Part shown: positions 1-6,730 of the stretch, in pieces | How the letters are laid out: each line of letters starts with the position of its first letter | Position numbering within the stretch: position 1 is the stretch's first letter | Origin: an uncultured Eubacteriales bacterium | GTDB lineage: Bacteria > Bacillota > Clostridia > Oscillospirales > Oscillospiraceae | Direction: 5' to 3' | Length of the DNA: 9,328 nt | NCBI GenBank assembly: GCA_905201305.1 | Contig: CAJKNS010000082.1 | Location: forward strand, 1 to 9,328 | Translations under genes and position numbers: made by a program | Notes under the pieces: generated by a model | What the model saw: only the letters and a program-made list of their open reading frames with translations | Told to the model about the DNA's origin: nothing | Databases searched by the model: none

Positions 1-1004
1 AAAAAAGGCCGCCGGAGCCGGAACCAGTGCAGGCACAACGGGCGCCGGAGGTCGAGCAACCCAACGTCTACCTGTTTCTCTATGACGAGTACAGCGGACC
101 GGAAGGGCTGACGTATTTCTACAATTTTAACAACAGCCCCTTTTATGAGGCGCTGGAGCAGCGGGGCTTTTCTTGCTCCGATGACAGCTATAATACGGAG
201 TCTTGCTCTACCACGGTCCTGGTGCCGAATCTGTACGCCCTGAGCTATGATGCCAGCCCCTTTGTCAGTGGCGACGGAGAAGCGCCCTATCTCTATCGGG
301 TGTTTCAGGAGCTGGGCTATCAGGTCAATCTGGTGTCCCACAATGATTTTCTGGATACCGACGGGGCAAGGGTCCTGACGAAGGGACAGACCGAGAGCTC
401 TATCTGCCAGTATCTCTATCAGAACAGCCTTTTGCCCTTTACGCCCCTGTCCGGCGTGATGGAGCAGCAGATGCCCCAGCTGCGGGCAGCCTATCAGTAT
501 AAAAAGCTCCTGGACGATGCGCTCAATACGCTGGACAATGCCTGGCAGGAGACTGCGGACGGACCGACTCTGACTTTGGGCTATATTCAGTGCCCCCATG
601 CGGGATTTATCTATGACAGGGACGGCGGACAGGTGCCGGAGGAGGACTTCCTCAACTGGCGGAATCCCCAATACTATCTGGGACAGCTGCAATATATCAA
701 CGGCAGGATACTCGGCGCGGTGGATCGTATTCTGCAGCACGATCCCTCGGCGGTGATTATCCTTCAATCGGATCATGGCGTGCGGCTGGGCTACCATTTG
801 ACGGATTTGTATGGAGATTCCTATGATCCGGAAACGGAAACCATCCACCAGCAGAATATTCTAAACTGCGTCTATCTGGGGGGCGAGACCCTGGACATTT
901 CCGGGCTCAGCGGCATCAACACTCTGCGCACGGTGCTGAATCGTCTGTTTGACCTGGACTATGACATGGTGGAGCCCCGCAGCTTTATCAATTACTATCC
1001 ATAA
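1..1004 (+). CDS. Sulfatase-fold (alkaline phosphatase superfamily) membrane hydrolase/transferase, 3' part only
   Basis: The reading frame is open at the left edge (first full codon at position 3), so the GTG at 27 is only the first in-frame start codon and the true start lies upstream. Numbering from that GTG, a Pro/Glu-rich linker (about residues 1-12, continuing upstream) leads into a sulfatase-like core: first metal-site motif around D20 (NVYLFLYDEYSG), the usual nucleophile region at 53-75 (SYNTESCSTTVLVPNLYALS), PHAGF near H191, and the second metal site QSDHG at 247-251. The ending (SGINTLRTVLNRLF, then EPRSF) is typical of bacterial membrane sulfatase-like proteins, whose N-terminus usually carries several transmembrane helices; that part is missing here, so membrane anchoring is inferred. 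The substrate is unknown; relatives modify surface polymers or hydrolyse sulfate or phosphate esters. It stops 14 bases before apeB, probably in one operon. Confidence 0.75.
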   Translation, partial: KRPPEPEPVQAQRAPEVEQPNVYLFLYDEYSGPEGLTYFYNFNNSPFYEALEQRGFSCSDDSYNTESCSTTVLVPNLYALSYDASPFVSGDGEAPYLYRVFQELGYQVNLVSHNDFLDTDGARVLTKGQTESSICQYLYQNSLLPFTPLSGVMEQQMPQLRAAYQYKKLLDDALNTLDNAWQETADGPTLTLGYIQCPHAGFIYDRDGGQVPEEDFLNWRNPQYYLGQLQYINGRILGAVDRILQHDPSAVIILQSDHGVRLGYHLTDLYGDSYDPETETIHQQNILNCVYLGGETLDISGLSGINTLRTVLNRLFDLDYDMVEPRSFINYYP

Positions 1005-1018
1005 GTGAGGGAAATTCA

Positions 1019-2311
1019 ATGAAAGATTTGAATCAGGGATTATTTGATTTTATTGCCGGAAGTCCTACCTGCTTTCATGCCGTTCATTCTGCGGCGGAAA
1101 AGCTGGAGCAGGCGGGCTTTTGCCGGCTGAATGAAGGAGACGCATGGAAGCTGGAGGCTGGAAAAGGGTATTATGTCATCCGAAATCAGTCCAGTCTCAT
1201 TGCGTTTCGGATGCCGAAGACGCTGGGCTGCTTTATGATTGCCGCAGCCCATACGGATTCCCCCTGCTTCCGGCTGAAGGACAATGCCACGGTGCAGGCA
1301 GAGGGCTACAGCAAGCTGGACGCCAATAAATACGGCGGCATGATTTTCTCCACCTGGCTGGATCGCCCGCTTTCCGTGGCAGGACGGGTGATGGTTTCCA
1401 CCCAGCAGGGGGTGGAGTCCCGGCTGGTAAACCTGAACCGGGATTTGATGGTGATTCCCAGTCTTGCTCCCCACATGGACCGGAGCGTCAACGAAGGAAA
1501 GAAGCTGAGCGCACAGACAGATTTGATGCCCCTGCTCAGCAAGGGAAATGTGGATATTCTGGACCTGGTGGCGCAGGCGCTGGGGGTGGATCGGAAACAG
1601 ATTCTTGCCCAGGACCTGTTTGTCTACAACCGGGAAACGGGAACGCGGCTGGGACCGGGCGAGCTGATTCTCTGCCCGCGGCTGGATGATCTCCAGTGCG
1701 TCTATGGGCTGCTGGAGGGCTTCCTGCGGCAGGAGACGCCGCTGGAGACACCGGTGCTCTGCCTATTTGATAACGAGGAAATCGGCAGCTCTACCGCTCA
1801 GGGCGCCATGTCCACGCTGCTGCCCGATGTACTGCGCCGGATTTGTCTGGAGCAGGGATTGGGGGAGAAGGATTATCTCCGGCTGCTGGCAGGCAGCATG
1901 ATGGTTTCGGCGGACAATGCCCACGGCGTCCATCCAAACCATCCGGAAAAGGCGGCGCTGACCAATCGTCCCAAGCTGGGTGAGGGCGTTGTGGTGAAAT
2001 ACGGCACCGGCTATGCCACCACCGGTGCATCGGCAGGACTGCTGCTGGAAATGCTCCGGCGGAAGAATGTGCCGGTACAAAGCTATTTCAATCACTCCGA
2101 TGTGGCAGGCGGCAGCACCCTTGGCGCACTGTCCGTGACCCAGGTAAGCGTGCGGACCGTGGATATCGGTCTGGCACAGCTGGCAATGCATTCGGCCAAC
2201 GAGACGGCGGGGGCTGCGGATATTGGCTATCTGGTGGATGCCATGGAGACGTTCTTTGGTGCAGCTATCCGGGAAACCGCAGACGGCATCTATGCCGTTG
2301 ACATTGGTTGA
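1019..2311 (+). CDS. apeB: M18 family zinc aminopeptidase
   Basis: This is a complete 430-residue cytosolic metallopeptidase that removes N-terminal amino acids (acidic residues in characterised relatives) from peptides. The N-terminus (LNQGLFDFIAGSPTCFHAV) and length match the ApeB type of M18. By analogy with human DNPEP, the dinuclear zinc site is visible in full: H78 in AAHTDSPC, D223 in RLDD, E253 (general base) and E254 in DNEEIGSSTAQGA, D299 in SADNAHGVHPNH, and H391 in AMHSANE. The motif HSDVAGGSTLG near 359-369 is also characteristic. The ATG at 1019 follows a GAGGG ribosome binding site (1007-1011) at 7 bases. Spacing from the preceding sulfatase-like gene suggests co-transcription; I see no separate promoter. 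All ligands are present, so it should be active. The stop codon abuts a foldback element and a terminator lies about 190 bases on. Confidence 0.95.
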   Translation: MKDLNQGLFDFIAGSPTCFHAVHSAAEKLEQAGFCRLNEGDAWKLEAGKGYYVIRNQSSLIAFRMPKTLGCFMIAAAHTDSPCFRLKDNATVQAEGYSKLDANKYGGMIFSTWLDRPLSVAGRVMVSTQQGVESRLVNLNRDLMVIPSLAPHMDRSVNEGKKLSAQTDLMPLLSKGNVDILDLVAQALGVDRKQILAQDLFVYNRETGTRLGPGELILCPRLDDLQCVYGLLEGFLRQETPLETPVLCLFDNEEIGSSTAQGAMSTLLPDVLRRICLEQGLGEKDYLRLLAGSMMVSADNAHGVHPNHPEKAALTNRPKLGEGVVVKYGTGYATTGASAGLLLEMLRRKNVPVQSYFNHSDVAGGSTLGALSVTQVSVRTVDIGLAQLAMHSANETAGAADIGYLVDAMETFFGAAIRETADGIYAVDIG

Positions 2312-2495
2312 GGCAGCACTGCATAAATATTTCAGGCAATACTGCATAATTCGGCAAGGAGATTTGGCGAGGAATTTTGCGTCACAAATTTGCTGTGAAA
2401 GCGCAGGAATACTTTGTGTATTTCAAGATTTTAGCCGCGGATTTGTGGCGTAAAAGGACCGTCAAAGCCCGCAGACGCAATTGTGCGGTGGTGCC
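2312..2495 (+). repeat. Foldback / MITE-like intergenic element, possibly a structured RNA
   Basis: The element begins on the base after the apeB stop. Terminal inverted repeats are GGCAGCACTGCATAA (2312-2326) and the complement of TTGTGCGGTGGTGCC (2481-2495), 12 of 15 matching. A second, tandem copy of the left end (2335-2351) also pairs with 2479-2495 (13 of 17). Inside, 2363-2369 pairs with 2460-2466, and 2375-2395 pairs with 2435-2455 (16 of 21 Watson-Crick, 20 of 21 with G-U). At the apex, AATAC (2408-2412) and GTATT (2418-2422) close a 5-base loop. There is no credible coding sequence: small open frames here cross the repeat and neighbouring genes without supported starts. It could be a non-autonomous transposable element or a dispersed structured repeat. 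No target-site duplication can be assigned with confidence. Copy number elsewhere is unknown. Confidence 0.6.
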
Positions 2496-2498
2496 TTC

Positions 2499-2538
2499 AA
2501 AAAAGCACGACAGAACAAGGAAGTCTGTCGTGCTTTTC
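2499..2538. terminator. Bidirectional rho-independent terminator between convergent apeB and uvrA
   Basis: A perfect 14-bp stem, AAAAGCACGACAGA (2501-2514) and TCTGTCGTGCTTTT (2524-2537), encloses a 9-base loop. On the + strand the stem ends in TTTT, terminating apeB. On the - strand the run of six A at 2499-2504 becomes a U tract, terminating uvrA, whose stop codon is only 5 bases from the stem. The symmetric A and T flanks let one hairpin serve both convergent transcripts. Confidence 0.9.
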
Positions 2539-2542
2539 TGTA

Positions 2543-5380
2543 TCAATCCTGATCTCGTTCCAGCATGGGGCGAAGATATTGTCCGGTATAGCTCTTTTCG
2601 CAGGCGGCAACCTCCTCGGGGGTGCCGGTGCATACGATGGTGCCGCCGCCGGTTCCGCCTTCGGGACCCAGGTCGATCAGATGATCGGCAACCTTGATAA
2701 CGTCCAGATTGTGCTCAATGATCAGCACGGTGTTGCCCTGATCTACCAGCGCCTGGAGTACCTCCACCAGCCGATGAACGTCGGCTACGTGAAGTCCGGT
2801 GGTCGGCTCATCGAGAATATAGAAGGTGTTTCCGGTGGCAACCCGGCTGAGCTCCGTGGCAAGCTTTACCCGCTGCGCTTCGCCGCCGGACAGCGTGGTG
2901 GAGGATTGCCCCAGCTTGATATAGCCCAGACCTACCTGGCACAGAGCTTCTACCTTCCGGCGAATCCGGGGGAGATTTTCGAAGAATTCCACTGCCTCAT
3001 CGGCGGTCATTTCCAGAACGTCGGAGATGTTTTTGCCCTTGTAGGTGACGTCCAGCGTTTCCCGGTTATACCGCTTGCCCTTACACACATCGCAGGGCAC
3101 ATAGATATCCGGCAGAAAATGCATCTCGATTTTCACCAGACCGTCGCCGCAGCATGCTTCACAGCGCCCGCCCTTGACGTTAAAGGAGAAGCGTCCGGGA
3201 CCGTAGCCCTTTGCCTTGGCTTCGGCGGTGGAGGCAAACAGATCCCGTATGTCGCCGAACAATCCGGTATAGGTGGCAGGATTGGAACGGGGGGTTCGTC
3301 CAATGGGGCTCTGGTCGATGCAGATCACCTTGTCCAGCTGCTCCACGCCCTCGCATCCGCGCAGCTTGCCGCATTTGGTCCGGGAACGGTTCAGCTCTGC
3401 CGCCAGTTTTTTATAGATGATCTCATTGACCAGCGAGGACTTGCCGGAGCCGGAAACACCGGTGACCACGGTAAGGGTCCCCAGGGGAATGGAAACGTCG
3501 ATTTCTTTCAGATTGTTTTCCGCACAGCCGAAGAATTTCAGCTCTCTTCCGTCACCGGGACGACGCTTCTTGGGAACCGGGATCTTTTTGACGCCGGAAA
3601 GGTACTGCCCGGTAATGGAGCGGGGGCAGTCAATGATATCCTGCAAGGTGCCCGCAGCAACGATTTCTCCGCCATGGATTCCTGCGCCGGGACCAACGTC
3701 AACAATATAATCTGCGGCGCGCATGGTGTCCTCATCGTGCTCCACCACAATCAGCGTATTGCCCAGATTCACCATCTGGCGCAGAGTATGGAGCAGCTTG
3801 TCGTTGTCCCGCTGGTGCAGACCAATGGAGGGCTCGTCCAGAATATAGAGTACCCCCATCAGAGAGGAACCGATCTGCGTGGCAAGCCGAATGCGCTGGC
3901 TTTCGCCGCCGGATAGCGTACCGGCTGCGCGGCTGAGGGTCAGGTATTCCAGACCGACGCTGCGCAGAAAGTTCAGCCGGGAACGGATTTCTCGCAGAAT
4001 CTGATCAGCAATCATCTGCTGGGAGCCGGTGAGCTCAAGACGGTCGATAAAATCCAGTTCCTGGGATACGGACAGCTTGCAGAACTCCATGATGTTCAGC
4101 CCGCCAACGGTAACTGCCAATACAATGGGACTTAAACGATCTCCGTGGCAGTCCGGGCAGGGATGATAGCTCATGCATTCCTCCAGCTCCCGGCGCATGG
4201 AATCGGACTGGGTTTCCTTATACCGGCGGGAGAGGTTGTTGATGATGCCCTCAAATGCCTGCTCCAGGGTGCCGCGGCCATTGCCCCGGTCATATTGGAG
4301 CTTGAGTTTTTCACCCTTGGTGCCGTAGAGCAGGGCGTCAATGGCAGCGTCGGAGAGCTTGTCCAGGGGGGTGTCCAGGGTAAAGCGGTATTTGCGTCCC
4401 AGGGCTTCATAGTACATCCGGCTGATGGTGTCGTTCTTGGCATTGCCCCAGCCGCTGGCGATAATGCCGCCCTCCATGATGCTGAGACTGCGGTTGGGCA
4501 TAATAAGATCCGGGTCCACCTTCAGCTGATAGCCCAGACCGGAGCAGCCGGGGCAGGCGCCATAGGGATTGTTGAAGGAAAACATCCGGGGCTCCAGCGC
4601 CGGAAGACTGATGCCGCAGTCCTCGCAGGCATAGTTCTGGGAGAAGGAGAGAATTTCGTCGGTTTTCACCAGATGAATCATTACCTGCCCATCGGACAGA
4701 TGCAGCGCCGTTTCGATGGAGTCGGTGAGACGGCGGACAATGTCCTCCTTCATCACCAGTCGGTCCACCACAATTTCGATGTTGTGCTTTTTGCTCTTGC
4801 TGAGGGTGATTTCATCGCTGAGGTCATAGGGATTGCCGTCTACCCGCACCCGGACATAGCCGCTTTTCTTGGCATCGGCGAACACCTTCTGATGCTCGCC
4901 CTTTTTGCCACGAATGACCGGCGCCAGAATCTGAAATCGGGTGCCCTCCTCCAGGGTCATCACCTGATCTACAATCTGGTCTACGCTTTGGCGGCGAATC
5001 TCCTTGCCGCATTTGGGGCAGTGAGGTGTGCCAACCCGCGCCCAGAGAAGTCGAAGATAGTCATAAATTTCCGTGACGGTACCCACGGTGGAACGGGGAT
5101 TTCGGGAGGTGGTTTTCTGGTCGATGGAAATGGCGGGAGAAAGTCCGTCGATGGAATCCACATCCGGCTTATCCATCTGCCCCAAAAACTGACGGGCATA
5201 GGAGGAAAGGGACTCCACATACCGCCGCTGTCCTTCTGCATAAATGGTGTCAAAGGCAAGGGAGGATTTTCCGGAGCCGGACAGACCGGTGAATACCACC
5301 AGCTTGTCCCGGGGAATGGTGAGGTTTACGTTTTTCAGATTGTTTTCGCGTGCGCCTTTTATGATAATCTGATCCTGCAA
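2543..5380 (-). CDS. uvrA: Excinuclease ABC subunit A (UvrA)
   Basis: This 945-residue ABC-type ATPase finds DNA lesions and loads UvrB in nucleotide excision repair. Two nucleotide-binding halves are complete: Walker A GLSGSGKS at 32-39 and GVSGSGKSS at 641-649; signatures LSGGESQ at 489-495 and LSGGEAQ at 830-836; Walker B ILDEPSIG at 513-520 and ILDEPTTG at 855-862. Three zinc modules are visible as cysteine pairs: C121/C124 with C252/C255, C276/C279 with C408/C411, and C740/C743 with C763/C766. The start is TTG at 5380-5378: an in-frame stop lies 9 bases upstream (5387-5389), the next Met is residue 70, and an AGGAG site precedes it by 10 bases. The N-terminus MQDQIIIKGARENNLKN matches the family. 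It is the last gene of the uvrB cluster. No frameshift or missing motif is seen. Confidence 0.98.
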   Translation of the reverse strand: MQDQIIIKGARENNLKNVNLTIPRDKLVVFTGLSGSGKSSLAFDTIYAEGQRRYVESLSSYARQFLGQMDKPDVDSIDGLSPAISIDQKTTSRNPRSTVGTVTEIYDYLRLLWARVGTPHCPKCGKEIRRQSVDQIVDQVMTLEEGTRFQILAPVIRGKKGEHQKVFADAKKSGYVRVRVDGNPYDLSDEITLSKSKKHNIEIVVDRLVMKEDIVRRLTDSIETALHLSDGQVMIHLVKTDEILSFSQNYACEDCGISLPALEPRMFSFNNPYGACPGCSGLGYQLKVDPDLIMPNRSLSIMEGGIIASGWGNAKNDTISRMYYEALGRKYRFTLDTPLDKLSDAAIDALLYGTKGEKLKLQYDRGNGRGTLEQAFEGIINNLSRRYKETQSDSMRRELEECMSYHPCPDCHGDRLSPIVLAVTVGGLNIMEFCKLSVSQELDFIDRLELTGSQQMIADQILREIRSRLNFLRSVGLEYLTLSRAAGTLSGGESQRIRLATQIGSSLMGVLYILDEPSIGLHQRDNDKLLHTLRQMVNLGNTLIVVEHDEDTMRAADYIVDVGPGAGIHGGEIVAAGTLQDIIDCPRSITGQYLSGVKKIPVPKKRRPGDGRELKFFGCAENNLKEIDVSIPLGTLTVVTGVSGSGKSSLVNEIIYKKLAAELNRSRTKCGKLRGCEGVEQLDKVICIDQSPIGRTPRSNPATYTGLFGDIRDLFASTAEAKAKGYGPGRFSFNVKGGRCEACCGDGLVKIEMHFLPDIYVPCDVCKGKRYNRETLDVTYKGKNISDVLEMTADEAVEFFENLPRIRRKVEALCQVGLGYIKLGQSSTTLSGGEAQRVKLATELSRVATGNTFYILDEPTTGLHVADVHRLVEVLQALVDQGNTVLIIEHNLDVIKVADHLIDLGPEGGTGGGTIVCTGTPEEVAACEKSYTGQYLRPMLERDQD

Positions 5381-5390
5381 TGTGATTCAG

Positions 5391-5395
5391 CTCCT
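5391..5395 (-). promoter_or_regulatory. Ribosome binding site fixing the TTG start of uvrA
   Basis: On the - strand AGGAG (plus-strand CTCCT) lies 10 bases before TTG. Together with the in-frame TGA at 5387-5389 it leaves TTG as the only plausible initiation codon for a full-length UvrA. Confidence 0.8.
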
Positions 5396-5398
5396 ATA

Positions 5399-5413
5399 CA
5401 GGCAGGATGCCTG
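5399..5413 (-). other. Small hairpin in the capA-like/uvrA junction
   Basis: CAGGCA (5399-5404) and TGCCTG (5408-5413) form a perfect 6-bp inverted repeat with a 3-base loop, just upstream of the uvrA ribosome binding site in the 42-base gap. It has no U tract, so it is unlikely to be a terminator. It could stabilise the mRNA or affect initiation at uvrA, but may be fortuitous. Confidence 0.3.
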
Positions 5414-5422
5414 CTTCTGTGT

Positions 5423-6712
5423 TTATGCTGCCGGGGAGGATACGGAGGATTCCTCCAGAGAAGAGCCGGTATCGCCGTCCTCCTTGGGAGAAATGCCGTC
5501 CTCCAGCTGAGCGCTCATGTCATAGATTTTGGTAAGAATCCGCTGCGCCTCTTCGCCGGTGGCGGGTGTGGGACAGTAGGTGTTGGCGGTGGTTTCTGTG
5601 GAGATGGAGCAGGGGATAATGTTATAGTCTACGTCATCCTGCACCTCGCCATTCACCAGGGTGAAGGTCTGCTGAAAAATCATGGTGTCCTTATCCCGGC
5701 AGACGGAGTTGCCGCCGAAGCAGAAGTTGCCCAGACTATAGCAGATATATTTTCCCTTGTAGGTAGAAATACCCTGGAGCACATGGGGATGGTGCGCCAC
5801 CACCAGATCGGCGCCTTCATCAATTACGGCTTCTGCCAGCACGGTATGTACCTCATTGGGCGTGTAGGAATTTTCGTCGCCCCAGTGGAACTCACAGATG
5901 ATAATCTGTGCGCCGTCCTCTTTGAGCTTCCGGACGTTTTCCACCGCCTGGTCCTTACAGCCAATGCCTTCCTCGCATTCGTAGATGCCGGAAAAGCCGA
6001 TTTTTACGCCCTTGACCTCTACAATGGTGGTGTAGTCGTTGCCAAACCGATGGATTCCGGCATTATCCAGCGTGGCAAGGGTGTCCACATAGCTCTCGTC
6101 GCCGTAGTCCTTGGTGTGGTTGTTGGCAACGTTGACGCAGTCGATGCCTGCCTTGGTGAGAATGCTCACATAGGAGGGGTCAGACTTGAAGGTCCACTGC
6201 TTATTCACCCGATTGGTGGAGGTGGTGAAGGTGCCTTCAAGATTTACGACGGTCAGATCGTCCCCCTCAAAGATCGATCTGACGTTCTGAAAAAAATAGC
6301 TGTCTCCGTAGCTGTCGTAGTATGCCTCAAAGCTGCCTTCATAGGCGGCGCCTTCGTAAGAGGCAAGGGTAACGTCGCCGGCAAAGCTCAGGGTCAGGGA
6401 AACACTGTCCTCCGGCTGTGCGGAGGGGGTGACGGTGGGCGCTGCACTTGGCGCGGCGGAAGCCTCTGCGGCAAGCGCCTCCTGTGCGGCTTTCTTGGCG
6501 GCGATTTTCTCTGCCAAATCGGCAACGGCTTTCTTTGTGCTGCAGCTGACGCACAGGGAGACGATGGCGAGAACAATGGCAAGGGCGATGGCGCCCATGC
6601 GGATATTGCGCTGAATTTTCATGTATTTCAGCCGTTCCGCCCGCTGCTCCTCGGCAAGCTGCCGGGGTGTTTTTTCCGGAGTACGCTCCGGGGTGTTGGT
6701 TTGATTGTCCAT
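5423..6712 (-). CDS. CapA-family (PGA_cap) membrane-anchored metallophosphatase-fold protein
   Basis: This 429-residue protein has a charged cytoplasmic N-terminus (1-37), one hydrophobic helix at about 38-57, an Ala/Lys then Ala/Pro linker (58-104), and an extracellular CapA domain (about 105-355). Diagnostic motifs in order are AGDVTL (111-116), NLEG (157-160), NNHTKDYG (197-204), FHWGDE (275-280), HHPHVLQG (307-314) and YSLGNF (325-330). CapA/PgsA relatives act in poly-gamma-glutamate capsule formation, and the fold is calcineurin-like, so phosphoesterase chemistry is possible. No capB or capC partner is in the window, so a capsule role is unproven. The hydrophobic segment ends in VSLCVSC, which does not fit a normal lipobox, and the n-region is long, so a signal anchor is likelier than a lipoprotein. 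The tail (from about 405) is Ser/Glu-rich without a wall-sorting signal. The ATG follows AAGGGAAGG at 9 bases and lies 18 bases after uvrB. Confidence 0.88.
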   Translation of the reverse strand: MDNQTNTPERTPEKTPRQLAEEQRAERLKYMKIQRNIRMGAIALAIVLAIVSLCVSCSTKKAVADLAEKIAAKKAAQEALAAEASAAPSAAPTVTPSAQPEDSVSLTLSFAGDVTLASYEGAAYEGSFEAYYDSYGDSYFFQNVRSIFEGDDLTVVNLEGTFTTSTNRVNKQWTFKSDPSYVSILTKAGIDCVNVANNHTKDYGDESYVDTLATLDNAGIHRFGNDYTTIVEVKGVKIGFSGIYECEEGIGCKDQAVENVRKLKEDGAQIIICEFHWGDENSYTPNEVHTVLAEAVIDEGADLVVAHHPHVLQGISTYKGKYICYSLGNFCFGGNSVCRDKDTMIFQQTFTLVNGEVQDDVDYNIIPCSISTETTANTYCPTPATGEEAQRILTKIYDMSAQLEDGISPKEDGDTGSSLEESSVSSPAA

Positions 6713-6730
6713 AGGTTGATACCTTCCCTT

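Noticed and set aside
2223..2697. Small overlapping + and - open frames (76 to 106 codons) across the apeB/uvrA gap
   Set aside because: They cross the foldback element, the terminator and the ends of real genes, with no supported starts or conserved motifs.
2483..3916. A 477-codon open frame antisense to the 3' half of uvrA
   Set aside because: Same mirror frame; it also runs through the bidirectional terminator.
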